Positions 45,756-56,782 of a DNA stretch of 64,000 nucleotides are shown piece by piece. Both the position numbers and the translations under genes were made by a program. Positions within the stretch are counted from its first letter, which is position 1. Each line of letters starts with the position of its first letter. The notes beneath the pieces are model-generated. The model did not search any database and was not told where the DNA came from. It saw only the letters and a list, made by a program, of their open reading frames with translations. Source of the stretch: Plasmodiophora brassicae (Eukaryota; Endomyxa; Phytomyxea; Plasmodiophorida; Plasmodiophoridae); NCBI GenBank assembly GCA_039704465.1, contig JASFAU010000001.1:1426001-1490000 (forward strand), read 5' to 3'.

Positions 45756-46031
45756 CTACGCCTCCCCATTGACCGGAAATTCAACAGGGGGCACGCCGCC
45801 TTCTTTGTACGAGTTCATCGCTTTCGTCATGCTCTTGTAACGAGCCATTATCTTGTCCTTCTCTGCGTTGGCAATCGCGACGATCCTCGAATTGTTACCC
45901 TTGGTCAGGTCGATATGCGGAGTCGCGTCTGGTGACGTCGTTGGCGGAGGAGGCGCTGCAGCCAGCGCGTATTCTTCGCAGTGCGTCCAGATAACAAGGA
46001 GAAACACAAGCACGAGCACGACGCGGGCCAT
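45756..46031 (-). CDS. Small secreted or membrane-anchored protein (91 aa)
   Basis: Single exon. It begins MARVVLVLVFLLVIWTHCEEYA, a signal peptide or N-terminal anchor, then a Pro/Thr linker (AAAPPPPTTSPDATP) and a charged helix (NAEKDKIMARYKSMTKAM) before the stop. No family is recognised. It is divergent from the first RAP gene, with about 370 bp between starts. Confidence 0.6.
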   Translation of the reverse strand: MARVVLVLVFLLVIWTHCEEYALAAAPPPPTTSPDATPHIDLTKGNNSRIVAIANAEKDKIMARYKSMTKAMNSYKEGGVPPVEFPVNGEA

Positions 46032-46404
46032 GATGTCGGATGGAATGCAAAGGTGCGTTCGGTGGCTCTCCTTTGGGAATGGCTTTCAAGTCCTGCCCGG
46101 AGACCCGGAAATCTCTCCTGGCGTGACTCACGACCAGACAGTAAGACGCGAGCACCTGACCCTTTACCCAGCGTAAGGCGCGATGTGCCTGTAGGTTTGA
46201 AGTTCCAGCGTAACATTTCAACTTCCTGACGTACCAATAGGCCGTGTGTGCACATGTTTTCAAGCCTCGCACGGCTTGGTGCAATGCGGACGCTGCAAGT
46301 AGGTAAACACTAGGTAGTAGCGCGACATTTGGGGGGATCCCTCTTCCCAGGGCCCGTCGCGGAGTGCGATTGCCGATTCGCTACGGCTGCACTGCGACCG
46401 CACC

Positions 46405-48438
46405 ATGCGGACCACCCTGAGCCGATGCGTGTCGCTTGCGAACCGGCAGTGTTTGGCCCGGCGAACCAGCGTCCAATATCGGGCGATCTTTAGCAGCGAA
46501 CTTCGCACGCCGCCCGCAATGGCCGACTGCCAGGGTCCACTGGAGGTGCCATCCGTGCGGCCACACCGGGTCGTGTTCGAACCGGCTAGCAATGCATCAG
46601 CGCTAATGGCTGAGTTCCAGCTGCGCCCCGAACAGCTGTCGGAACTCCTGCTTCATACGCTGATGCATCAGACCGACCACGACAACCACGCTGCCGAGCT
46701 GGCTGAGTTCGCCAACCGGTTAGTGTCCTTCGATCTGCGAGCCATTTCGATGCGGACGGCGTCCACCATTCTCACCACCATTGTCAAGTACGACAAACGG
46801 TTCAGAGGATCCTTTTCCAAGGTTATCCCGTTCATCGCAGAGGCCTTGAAAGTCAATGCACACCTGCCTCTGGTTGATGCCAGGCACCTGTGTCAGGCGG
46901 TCCACTCGATCGCCAAATTAGGTTTCGATGGCGCTGCCGCTCGGCCCGCCTTGCCTGCTCTTGCAGCGGGGGCCATCCCCCATCTGATGCGGTTTCGCTG
47001 CCAAGACCTATCGATTTGCGCGTGGTCCTATGCGGCCGCCGACGCGAGGGCTCCTGCGTTATTCGACGCCATTGCCCGAGAGGCTGTTGGACGTGTCAAG
47101 CAGTTCAACGCGCAAGGTCTCTCCAACATCGTCTGGGCGTTCGCCAAGGCGCAGGACCCGTGCACGGATCTGTTCGATGCCATCGCGGCTGAATCCGTCT
47201 CTAGACTATACGAGTTCCAGCCACAGAATATCGCGAGCATGGCATGGGCATTCGCGAAGCTGGGACACTCAGCCCCTGCTCTATTCGATGCGATCGACAA
47301 TGCTGTGAAGGCGCGTGCGGAGGAGTTTAGCGCCCAGGGTCTCGCCAATATCGTCTGGGCGTTCGCGCGCGCCGATATCGCATCCGGCAACCTGTTACAT
47401 CTCATTGCCAACCTAATCGTCAGAAGCGAGAGGCTTCAGAACGAGTTCGTCCCTCAGACCCTGTCGAACGTGGCTTGGGCCTATGCAAAAGCTGGCGTGT
47501 ACTCGCCCGAGCTCTTCGGTTTCCTATCACGTGCAACAATTGCAGCACTGCCAACTTGCAACAGCCAGAACATGGCCATGACTGTGTGGTCATTCTCTGT
47601 CGCAGGAGTGTCAGCGCCGGATCTGTTCACAGCGGTCGAGAAGGAGGCGTTGAAACGAATTCGTGAGTTCAATCCACAAGACCTGTCGAATACCGCATGG
47701 GGATTCGCAACGTCATGTACTCCAGCAGACGATCTGTTCGAAGCCATTGCTCACGCCATGGGCAACTTCAAGTCATCAGCTCACATCAGCGACCAGATCC
47801 TGATCAACACGCTGTTCGCATTGGCGATCGCCGGTCATCCTGAACTTGGAATCTCTTCAGGTGTTGCCCGGATGCTGCCCGAGAAATTCAGTCAAGGATT
47901 CGATCCTGTACTTGCATCGCATGTCCACATGTGGCGCATGTCATTATCAGACGACGATGTCGCGAATTTCGAGGCCACTGTCCATGGGGCAGCGGACGTG
48001 CTTGCACGATGTAAAGCGTTGTTTTCTGAACGCGGATCCAGCCCTGATTCGGCCCTTTTCAGCGATATCGCTAAAGCGATCTGGAAAACGCGATTCGCGA
48101 GCCTCTTCGTTCGACGGGTCCGCTGCAAAGTCACATCGTACTTGGTCGACTTCGCATATGAAGGCCAGGCGTCTGGGTTGAAGATTGCCCTGCTCATCAA
48201 CGGGAAGTCCAGTTTCATGCGTAACGGAAACCAGTATAACGCAATGACGCTTCTCAAGCAACGCATCCTATCTGCGCACGGTTGGCATATCGCGAACATC
48301 GACTACCAGGACTGGGACGCCGTCGGCGTCAACGAACCTGATCGCATCGCCTTCATCAACAAGGCGCTCGGATCGGTCATCTCCAAATCCCTCGATTCGT
48401 CTGCCAGTGCCACCAGAAGCAGTTCATCTTCTGTTTAA
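46405..48438 (+). CDS. Mitochondrial RAP-domain protein 1 with helical W-x-F/Y-A repeats
   Basis: Intronless, 677 residues. The N-terminus (MRTTLSRCVSLANRQCLARR) looks like a mitochondrial presequence. Residues about 150-480 hold about nine tandem helical units of roughly 35-37 residues marked by WSYA or WAFAK, for example GLSNIVWAFAKAQDPCTDLF, NIASMAWAFAKLGHSAPALF and L-NVAWAYAKAGVYSPELF. The C-terminus is a RAP domain: KSSFMRNGNQYNAMTLLKQRIL followed by HGWHIANIDYQDWDAVG. RAP proteins with such repeats bind organellar RNA and are common in apicomplexans and algae. A second copy follows in tandem. Its stop overlaps the stop of the next minus-strand gene. Confidence 0.88.
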   Translation: MRTTLSRCVSLANRQCLARRTSVQYRAIFSSELRTPPAMADCQGPLEVPSVRPHRVVFEPASNASALMAEFQLRPEQLSELLLHTLMHQTDHDNHAAELAEFANRLVSFDLRAISMRTASTILTTIVKYDKRFRGSFSKVIPFIAEALKVNAHLPLVDARHLCQAVHSIAKLGFDGAAARPALPALAAGAIPHLMRFRCQDLSICAWSYAAADARAPALFDAIAREAVGRVKQFNAQGLSNIVWAFAKAQDPCTDLFDAIAAESVSRLYEFQPQNIASMAWAFAKLGHSAPALFDAIDNAVKARAEEFSAQGLANIVWAFARADIASGNLLHLIANLIVRSERLQNEFVPQTLSNVAWAYAKAGVYSPELFGFLSRATIAALPTCNSQNMAMTVWSFSVAGVSAPDLFTAVEKEALKRIREFNPQDLSNTAWGFATSCTPADDLFEAIAHAMGNFKSSAHISDQILINTLFALAIAGHPELGISSGVARMLPEKFSQGFDPVLASHVHMWRMSLSDDDVANFEATVHGAADVLARCKALFSERGSSPDSALFSDIAKAIWKTRFASLFVRRVRCKVTSYLVDFAYEGQASGLKIALLINGKSSFMRNGNQYNAMTLLKQRILSAHGWHIANIDYQDWDAVGVNEPDRIAFINKALGSVISKSLDSSASATRSSSSSV

Positions 48439-49064
48439 TTATTCGACGTCCACGACCCAGCAGCAGTCAATACAATTTCGGAATCCTGAGCGCCCCCGCC
48501 TTGGTTCACATCACGTAGACTCTTCTGATAGCGGGTCCACATCCTCCTAGCGATTGCATCGCGCTTCGCCACCCTGATAGGGTCACCCTCGCAAATGTAG
48601 CGCTGCCGCATGTGGCCGCCAGTACTCATCCGACTCACCCTTCTGCAACCGCGTTGAGTACTCTCGGAATTTTAGCGTGCTTGCCGTCTTCGAAGTCGGC
48701 GATCACGTTGCATGTGTATGCGCAGACAGCATGGTCCACACGGACCTACAGGATGATCAATGTCGAACGGTCTCAGCCAAAGCACGACCTGACATACCTG
48801 CGCTGGCATCGAGTATTCCACGGCAGGCGACAGAATTGGCAGTCGCGTTTCCAAAATCGCGACATTTCTTTGAACGACACTGCGTGCTGCAGAGTGTCTG
48901 CGATCGAGCAGCTCCTTCGCAGGAAGCCAATCCAGGTTGGCCCCACGCCTCACGGAGAAACTGCAGACGGTCAACAGGAACTGCCCTCGTCTTTCGCAGT
49001 TACACGCCGCGGGGGCGCCACCGGCATGTGGGTGCGGCGGCTGCAGCCGGGCAAGTGGGGTCAT
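48435..49064 (-). CDS. Unrecognised small protein between the RAP genes
   Basis: Three exons fit well. The first gives RRHSAARSVVQRNVAILETR, then PAVEYSMPAQ. After a 52-nt intron comes VRVDHAVCAYTCNVIADFED, then AKIPRVLNAVAEG. After a 65-nt intron comes VAKRDAIARRMWTRYQKSL, ending AAGSWTSNN. The frame and residue pattern are coherent, so I think it is real, but I do not know the family. The first ATG in frame (49062-49064) lies inside the second RAP gene if that gene starts at 49026. The two may overlap by 39 bp, or the true first exon differs. The stop (48435-48437) overlaps the stop of RAP gene 1. Confidence 0.5.
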
Positions 49065-50804
49065 CGAGGTTCATGGGCCAGTCTAACTGTTGCAGCGGAA
49101 CAAAGCGGCGGCAGCAGCGTTCCGTCGGGTGGGGCCCGTCACGGCAGCGTGCCGTTGGCAGATTTCGGGGCCGCCCCGCACGTGAAACGATTCAAGCCTG
49201 CGCCGGTGCGGTTTAATCACACGACGGATGTCGCAACGATCTTGTCGCAGCCGGCGGAGGTCGTTCCCGATGATCTCATGCGAATGTTCCGGCATAGCAT
49301 CTGTGAGCAGATTGGGCAACCGAATCACGATCGCAGTCTGTCGCTGCTTCTGGAACGGTTGCGTCGCCTTGCTCCTTCTCAGTTGGGCATGCGTGCGACG
49401 TCGTCGATCCTGACGGGTATGGCGAAGTACGATCCCCAGTATCGCGCATTGTTCGACACCGTTCTTCCGATCCTGACGGATTCTGCTGTTCTCCATGCCA
49501 AATTCCGCCATCCGACATGTCGCCACCTGGCGAATTGTGTTCATGCTGTTATCAAGTTGGGATGTCTGGACGCGCCACGTGTCCTCGCAGCACTGGCTCC
49601 ATCTATTGAGGCGCGTATTGACGAATTCAAGGCAGTGGAGCTCGCGAACATTGCCTGGTCTTACGCTAAGCTGAACGATGCTGTTGTGCGAACACGTGTC
49701 CTAGAAGCGGTCGCTTCGGCGGCCAGGACGCGCTTGACCTCACACAACGATTTCAACGCGCAGGGCCTCTCTATGATGGTCTGGTCGTATGCAACGGCGG
49801 CTCTGCCCATGGTTTCGCTTTTCGATGCGTTTGCCCCCGTGATCATCGAACGAATAGGAGAGCTAGCGGCACGTAACCTCGCTAACGTTGCATGGGCGTA
49901 TGGCAAAGTCGGGCTCGTGAACCTGCCTCTGTTCCGGGCTATAGCGTCTGCTTCGAAATCTCTGGTGCTGCAGTTCTCGACTCAAAACTTGGCAAATACT
50001 CTGTGGGCGTTTATGAAAGTGAATTTCCGCGACATCGAACTATTCGAGTCGTTTGCACCCGTTGTCATACCGCGCCTTCGGGACATGAACAATTTGGAGC
50101 TGACGAGCAGTGTCTGGTCCTACGCAATGATCGACATCTACGTTCCAGCGTTGTTTGAGGCTGCCGAAGCAGAGGCAGTGGCTCGGAAAGGGCGTCTTGG
50201 TTCGCAGCAGATCGCTAATCTTCTGTACTCGTTTGCCATGGTTGACCGTCGTCCGGAGAATGTCCTTCCGCTTATCGAAACGATACCGGCAGCGTTCGAA
50301 CGCGAGAAATGCGATGGCCTGTTATCTCAGATGCATCAGTGGCGCCTGATGGTATCGGACGAGTCCTTCAACGAGCACATGGCAAGCATTCCTGGTGTCA
50401 GAGAGTTGTTTGCTCGGTGTGCACTAGCGTTTCAACCTGTGCCACCGCTGAACGCTGCCCTTGTTGCTGACGTTAGACGGATATTGGAACTGACCCCGTT
50501 CTCAACTATGTTCCAAGCACCAACGAAATGCGAGCGGACCGGGTTCACGACATCGATGGCGCACTACACAAGTGATGCGTTCAAGGTCGCTGTTGAAATT
50601 CTTGGCCCAGCGCAGTTCATTACGAAAACTGATCAGCTGAAACCGTCGATTCGTCTCAAGCATCGCATCCTGGCGAAACACGGCTGGACGCTGTCCCTGG
50701 TAACGCACGCCGATTGGCACGGCCTCGAAACCGACCGCGACAAAGTCCTGTTCCTCAGCAATAGACTCGAGACGACACTTCGTGCGGAGAACATGTTGAT
50801 GTAA
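49026..50804 (+). CDS. Mitochondrial RAP-domain protein 2 (paralogue)
   Basis: Intronless. The same architecture as RAP protein 1: IRAR-type basic start (MWVRRLQPGKWGHRGSW), then helical repeats with VELANIAWSYAKLNDAVV, LSMMVWSYATAALPMVSLF, NLANVAWAYGKVGLVNLPLF and LANTLWAFMKVNFRDIELF. The C-terminal RAP domain has TDQLKPSIRLKHRILAKHGW and HADWHGLETDRDKVLFL. The open frame extends back to 48612, but that part overlaps a likely minus-strand gene and looks non-coding, so I chose the Met at 49026. The tandem arrangement implies duplication. Confidence 0.85.
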   Translation: MWVRRLQPGKWGHRGSWASLTVAAEQSGGSSVPSGGARHGSVPLADFGAAPHVKRFKPAPVRFNHTTDVATILSQPAEVVPDDLMRMFRHSICEQIGQPNHDRSLSLLLERLRRLAPSQLGMRATSSILTGMAKYDPQYRALFDTVLPILTDSAVLHAKFRHPTCRHLANCVHAVIKLGCLDAPRVLAALAPSIEARIDEFKAVELANIAWSYAKLNDAVVRTRVLEAVASAARTRLTSHNDFNAQGLSMMVWSYATAALPMVSLFDAFAPVIIERIGELAARNLANVAWAYGKVGLVNLPLFRAIASASKSLVLQFSTQNLANTLWAFMKVNFRDIELFESFAPVVIPRLRDMNNLELTSSVWSYAMIDIYVPALFEAAEAEAVARKGRLGSQQIANLLYSFAMVDRRPENVLPLIETIPAAFEREKCDGLLSQMHQWRLMVSDESFNEHMASIPGVRELFARCALAFQPVPPLNAALVADVRRILELTPFSTMFQAPTKCERTGFTTSMAHYTSDAFKVAVEILGPAQFITKTDQLKPSIRLKHRILAKHGWTLSLVTHADWHGLETDRDKVLFLSNRLETTLRAENMLM

Positions 50805-50939
50805 AACAATCTGGGTATACATCTGTTTCAGCAGGCAACATCCCCCGCTGTACAGCCGTGAAATGACCCAGAGGATGGTATGCGAACGTGAGCGCAAAAG
50901 TTGCGCCAGTCGCCGCGGAGGTCGAGAGCTACACTCCCG

Positions 50940-53857
50940 ATGACGGCGACGGTGATGGCCGAGTTTGCGAAAGCGGCGTCGTCGGACCTTTTCCCTGAAG
51001 ACGTATCGAGCCGATTCACCCCACAACTGAAGCTGGCGGCCGCATCGTTGTGTGCCGATGTGTACGACACGGCGGCCTGGATGGTCATCATGCGGCATTA
51101 CAACTCCGTACCCGGTATCAACGACGAGGCTCGCTCAGTATTCGAGGCGTTTCTGAACGTCTTCCCAACCGCTGCCGACTATGTACGTTCCTGGACAGAG
51201 ATGCATATAAACGATGACGCGGGATTGTGGGCTGATTCAATGGATGCAGTGGAAATTCTATCTAGATAAGGAAATGGAGGCCAAGAATTACCGTACAAAC
51301 GTAATTTGACAATCCGTCGCCGTTCCTGACTGGTGTATTCCCAGAAATGGTAGAGACAATATTCGCAAGATGTCTTCCGATCTGTCTCGATGTCGAGTTG
51401 TATCGCACCTACATTCATTATCAACAAATTATCAAACGCAACCAGCCCGATGAGCGAGCAGCTCTCTGTATTACTCGATCGTCGATTCAACCAGTGAATG
51501 CTTGCTGACAAGCTCCTGCAGGCAATGCGTTCGAATTCACTCTTGAGCACGTTGGCGTCGATTTCAATGCTTCCCAAATTTGGATGGATTATATCAACTT
51601 CCTGGTTTCGTCTGAGGTCGGTCTTGTATAGACGTATGACGGTCCGTTTGTTTGACGAGCGCATCCTAGGCTGCCAATGCTATTGAGGAAAATGAAAAGT
51701 TGCTCGTTATCAGGAAAGTGTACCAGCGTGCGATTGCTGTCCCGCTCAGCCAGATTGAAACTATTTGGAAGAACTACGATACGTGGGAGCATAAACATTT
51801 CAGGGTTCGCTTGTTCTCTGCTGTACGGATGGAGCTCGTTCGCTGACAACCAGTCCAGGATCATGCAGCGGCAACACTTAATCTGGCGCATCCCATCTAT
51901 CTGAGATGCCTTAACGTAAAGCGGGAACTGAAGAAGAAACGTGAAGGACTGCTTCTGGACATGCTCGCGAAGCCGACGCCCTCAGGTCGCTGTTTCGGGC
52001 TCCACGTGTGCTTGTGTTCGAGGTCTAAATTGCTATATGCAGGACTGCATGCACAGATTCGTGATTATCGCCAAGTCTTACTCTGGCAACGACTACTGCA
52101 TTATGAACTGGGCAATCCTCTTCGCCTAGATCCGTCTGTTTTTAAAGCTAGAATGACATACCATTTCAAGCAAGGACTCTGCATCTTGCGGTTCTACCCT
52201 GAGGTCTGGAACGCCTATGCTTCGTTCCTCAACGAAAAGGGCACACATGGTTCGTTCAGTGTGTTCTGATCGGTTTCCACCACAATTTTCATTTGGTTCA
52301 CAGACGAGGCTGTTCGCGTCTACGACAACGCCATCGAAGTGATGCCGGATAATCTTATCGTTCACTTTCTTTATGCCGACTTCCAGGAGCGGAAGCGCAA
52401 CTTCAGTGTATGGCAGGATCCTGATTCAACAGGAATGCGCTATTTGAAATGTTAGCGTCTAACTAATGGGACAGGAAGCCCGCACGATATATCAGAATCT
52501 GTATGAGAAGGCTGATCAGGCGTCATCACCGCTTTGCGCCATCGAGCTGCTTCGTTTCACCAGACGGGCGGATGGTGTCGAGGCAGCGCGCAAGATTCTC
52601 GTCAGTTTGATTAAGTCGCCGAATTGCACGTACCACGTTTACTGTGCTGCAGCGCTAATGGAATGTAAGCATGTTTTGATGCTCTGGTTTATAGCTTGTT
52701 CTGACTCTTATCCGCGTTAGATCATGTCGACAATGACGCAACAGTCGCCAGCAATATCTTCAAGCTAGGTCTCAAGAAGTTTCCAACCTGTGTTCCGTTT
52801 CTGGTACCCAACTCGCCATGAATTAGCTGCACCCGTAATCTGACATTGTCGTGATAGTGCGAATACCTCGACTTCCTTTATGCAAGGAATGACCATCAGA
52901 ACATGCGACTGATATTCGAGCAGTGTTTCCGGGAAATACCCTCGGCTGAGGCGGCGCCAATACTTGATCGCTACGTCGACTTCGAGCGCATGGTTCGTCG
53001 GAAGTGCTCACGCGAGCGTAGGTTTCCTTCTTATGCCGTCTCAGGTATCGGATTTCATAGCCGTTGAAGCTGCGGAATCTCGACGGAATGCTCTCCTTCA
53101 CCCAGAACGAGCTGTGACACGTCACACTCCGAGCAGCATGGTGGCCCCCGTTCGTGCAGTTATCGATCGAAGGCACTTTAAGGTACTTGGTTTTACAGTC
53201 AGGATTACGCGAACCTAATGTCTGCCCAAGGACCTGTATCCATGTTCGGACGCGTATCAGAACGCTATCTCGCTGGGGCCGTCAATCCTGACCAATAAGC
53301 GAGCGGCGCTTGCTGCCGGTGTTGCTGGTGGTAGTGCCCCGACTGGGGTACAAGTTGAGGCGGCTCCATCGTCGACGTTGCCGAGTCCCGATATCGGGCA
53401 AATGTGCAAAGTTAGTGCCGCCGCATGTGACCCATCAAGGAGAGCGTTAATGGGGGTAACCTCCAGGTCCTGGATAATGGCCGCCCAATTGTTACGCTAA
53501 GACTCGAAATTGGAGACGCTCTGCGTTCGTTGTTGCTGCGTCTGCCTAGCTATTCCGGTCCCGAAATTGCGCAAGTTGATCTGCTGATGTCTTGGATTAT
53601 GATGGCAGAACCGAAAGTGATACACGTACGTGGTGTGCCAGAGCGCTTTGCTTTCGTCTGGCTAAACTGTGTTTCAGATACGGCCAGCAGGTACTACAGG
53701 TGACGCTGTACAACATGCCGGCGTCAAGCGGGAACGTGATGCCCCTGCAGAACAACCTGTCGCGAACGGATCAGGCTCGGCAGGTCCACGCCCCGCCCCG
53801 GTTACTGATTTGTACAGGATCCGCATGGCGGGGAAGGTTGCCAAGACGCAGCAATAA
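50940..53857 (+). CDS. Cleavage stimulation factor subunit 3 (CstF-77/Rna14-like)
   Basis: HAT-repeat scaffold of the pre-mRNA 3'-end cleavage machinery. Exon 1 has YDTAAWMVIMRHYNSVP and ARSVFEAFLNVFPTAADY; a 65-nt intron leads to WKFYLDKEMEAKNYRTN. Later exons read IFARCLPICLDVELYRTYIH, FEHALEHVGVDFNASQIWMD, AIAVPLSQIETIWKNYDTWE, RLWQRLLHYELGNP, AVRVYDNAIEVMPDN and VDNDATVASNIFKLGLKKFP. The C-terminus has LRLPSYSGPEIAQVDLLMSW and ends VTDLYRIRMAGKVAKTQQ, the usual CstF-77 tail. More than ten introns of about 45-65 nt. ATG 50940 is one of two close Met codons in the first exon. Confidence 0.9.
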
Positions 53858-53916
53858 CGTTTCCATATACAGCAGGACAACGTTCCACACATGCATAGAA
53901 TATTTACGCCTATTGT

Positions 53917-54774
53917 TCAGCGAAGGAGCGTGATGCCAATGACAGTGACGACGATGCCGAGGCCGACAGAAAGCGACGACGCCTGTGATGGCATCGGAGG
54001 CGGGCGTCGTAACGCGTCAGCGGCCGCGGCGGCTTTCCTGATCTTCTCCGCGCGCGCCACCTTGCCATTCTCGACAATGTAACTGACGATGGGTGCCCCG
54101 ATAGAAGTTGCCAAGACTAAGGCGCCACCACCCTTGAGCAGGAGCTTGTTGCGCGCCTTCTCGTACTGTTGGTGACGGTACTGCGCGCGTCGGGCCAGGT
54201 AGGCCCTGATGACGTCCCTCGCAATCGCACCCACGCCTGTCACAACGGTGGCGCCCATCACAATCGAGCCTGCCTGGTTCATGAACTTCTCGCCCGAATT
54301 CCGCAATCCGATTTTGACAGCGTCCCTGACCCAGGTGCCGGCGGCTGAGACACGGCCACCGACGTCGTTGCCTAAGTCGCGGAACGTGCCTGGCTTGGCA
54401 CCGACGCCGTCGACCACTCCCCTCACGAAAGGCCTTACCTGGCTGGCAGCCAGCTCCGGCAATGTCACATTCTTCGTTCGACGTATCCGCTCCAGCTTGG
54501 CGGCGGCGGCATTGCACACCCGGGTGAGATCGACGTCGACTTGCTCAGCTACGCTCCCAGCGCAGCGGGCGACAAAATCAACGATAGCATCGGGGGATAC
54601 AAATCTGTTCCAGGCTTCGGCCAGCGCCCGCACAGTCTGCAGATCCGATTCCTCTGCTCGCTGTCGGTCGGAGTCAAGTGATCCCACATCCTGTGCCGTG
54701 GCGCTCGACGAATTCCGGGCGTAGGTAGTGAACGCGCAGGCATAGCACACGACCAGCAGGACGCGGAGATGCAT
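53917..54774 (-). CDS. Signal-peptide membrane protein, unknown
   Basis: Single exon, 285 residues from ATG 54772-54774. The signal peptide is MHLRVLLVVCYACAFTTYA. A helical domain with spaced Cys follows (AWNRFVSPDAIVDFVARCAG, LTRVCNAAAAKLERI), then Gly/Ala-rich hydrophobic segments (SIVMGATVVTGVGAIA, GGALVLATSIGAPIVSYIV) and a C-terminal anchor (LSVGLGIVVTVIGITLL). The two inner segments resemble pore-like or glycine-zipper helices. No family is recognised. The frame extends upstream by 46 codons without a better start. Confidence 0.65.
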   Translation of the reverse strand: MHLRVLLVVCYACAFTTYARNSSSATAQDVGSLDSDRQRAEESDLQTVRALAEAWNRFVSPDAIVDFVARCAGSVAEQVDVDLTRVCNAAAAKLERIRRTKNVTLPELAASQVRPFVRGVVDGVGAKPGTFRDLGNDVGGRVSAAGTWVRDAVKIGLRNSGEKFMNQAGSIVMGATVVTGVGAIARDVIRAYLARRAQYRHQQYEKARNKLLLKGGGALVLATSIGAPIVSYIVENGKVARAEKIRKAAAAADALRRPPPMPSQASSLSVGLGIVVTVIGITLLR

Positions 54775-55027
54775 ACCGACGCGCGCGCCGGCACGGGTGG
54801 CAGCAATTTCCACGACGCGACCAGAACGGCGATCACCGATCTTGCAGGTCCGACCTGCCTGCCGGAATTTTCTAAATCCGGCACACTCTGTAGCACTATA
54901 TTTAGAGGACACACAGTGGCGGCCACAGAGCTGTCGCCAGTCGCCCAGCGAATTCGTTCGGCGTTGAACGTATACGGAGCAGAGTATCGCATACCGTACA
55001 AACCTTCAGCGCAACAAAAATCCTTGG

Positions 55028-56357
55028 TTAGGTTATATTGTTAAACACGGACGACCATGCGTTCCGCGCTTGACTTTGCAAAGTGTTCGCTAGCGCGAGC
55101 AGATGATCGATGTCCAAATTGGGCAGTTGCTGCAGCGATGCCTGCGCAACGATGTCTGAGAACCGCACGCGCGTACATTCGAACACAGCAAACGAACTTT
55201 AAGTTCACAGTATTCACATTCCAGGAGGGTCTCTTTGCACAGGTTGAGGATTGCTAGGCAGACGAACACATGAAGATCGGCGTCGGCATGTCGGGCAAAG
55301 TACGTGTCCCAGAGCCTTAGGACGCACTGAAACGGGAGCTCAGCAGAAAGGAGATGCCTTAGCCTGCCATGTTCATACGTTAGTGCCCACGCGGCGCCAA
55401 CGATACACATGAGTGCAACCATTGCAATGCCCATTCATTGGGTCGAAGTTCCTCATCCTCAAAATGACTGCATAGGTCGGGTTCGAACGTGCGAAACAGC
55501 ATCATGAATTTGGCCAGAAGCCGGTCGATGCCGACGCTCTCAATCGCCTCGACGTACTCCTGCAGGCTTAAAAAGGAGAAATAGATGGAGCACGGATCCG
55601 ACATGCAATGCATGAACGGCGACATGAGATAGACGGCAGACAATTGGAACTCGACGTTGTTCGCAGAAAAGTACATCACGAGTAGTCGTTCTGTTCACGC
55701 GTCGACCAAATGAGTACAATACGGTCCCGTGACGGATGACAGTCGTCCGAACCAAGGAGAAGGAGCCGATCGGCATCGTAGGTCATGGCGGACGAGGCCG
55801 CTACTGTCGACCCACACGACGATAGTTCGGTGGTATCGCCACTGTCCTCTGTAGCCGACGCCGTGACGTTGGTTCCGTCGGCATCATGTTGCCCAGGTAT
55901 ACCAAACACGCCTCGCGACACGCTCTCGGACCATTCCTCGTACGTCTCCTCCAGCTGCCTTTGCAGGTTCGTATAGTGTCGGCGAATCTCGGCTCTCAGT
56001 TGTTTCAAAAGATCGGGCGATAGCCTTCGAACGGGATCGACATCCTGCGCAGCGGTGTCAGCACGCGTCATGAAACAGTACGAAGGGACAGACCTCAAGC
56101 GTCCGCTGTTGAATCGCGACGAATTCGCTCTGCATTCGCCGCTGCGCCGCGAAATTCTCGGCATGATCGGGCCGTGCCACGCCGAGCAGGTGTTTCCAGA
56201 CGTCGCCGCGCACGGCCAACGGCACGCCCATGCGGCTGGCCTCCCGCAGGCGCTCGATATCCACGGGGCCATCGGCGCTCATGATATCCTCGAAATCGGC
56301 CAGCGAGAACGCGCAACTGTCTGCGGGCTGGTAATCGCCGACGGCCGTTTCGCTCAT
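55028..56357 (-). CDS. TBC-domain Rab GTPase-activating protein
   Basis: TBC proteins switch off Rab GTPases. Exon 1 starts MSETAVGDYQPADSCAF and has the domain start, SRMGVPLAVRGDVWKHLLGV. The next exon reads VDPVRRLSPDLLKQLRAEIR, then an acidic Ser/Thr linker. Then come YLMSPFMHCMSDPCSIYFSF and RPNEWALQWL-x-LTYEHGRLRHLL, and finally ELPFQCVLRLWDTYFARHAD, the TBC motif with RLWD. The last exon reads QLPNLDIDHLLALANTLQSQ and ends at TAA 55028-55030. The arginine-finger and glutamine-finger exon between about 55650 and 55780 is not clearly resolved. Large acidic insert. Confidence 0.78.
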
Positions 56358-56782
56358 TGGCGCCGCGTGCTTCCTGTGGCGCAGCAGCAGGGCATGGGTC
56401 AACTGGCCGGGCGCCGGCCCACGTGTCAACGGCAACAGTGTCGCTGCAGCGACGCCGGGCCCCGTGCAACGGCGATGGTGCCAGGACGGCCGCGACTGAC
56501 GGCAGCAACAAGAATAGATCGCGGACGGACGGACGGACGCGCGACCAGCCCCACCGGCACACTGGCACTGGCCGCTGGCCGATTCTCGATTATGGAATTT
56601 GTGGTGCTCCCACCACTGCGCATCTGGGACCGGACAGTGCCGCGTGACACATTGCCGAGCGTATCACGCGGCTCAGGTTGTAATCATTGAAACGAACCCC
56701 GTCGTTAGGGGACAGTACTCGGCTTAACGCGGCGATCAACGCGAGTACCATCGCGACGTACGCACGCGAAAGACGTTATTCA

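Noticed and set aside
48612..49025. N-terminal extension of RAP protein 2
   Set aside because: Overlaps a better minus-strand gene and lacks helices or a targeting signal; a presequence-like Met start lies at 49026.
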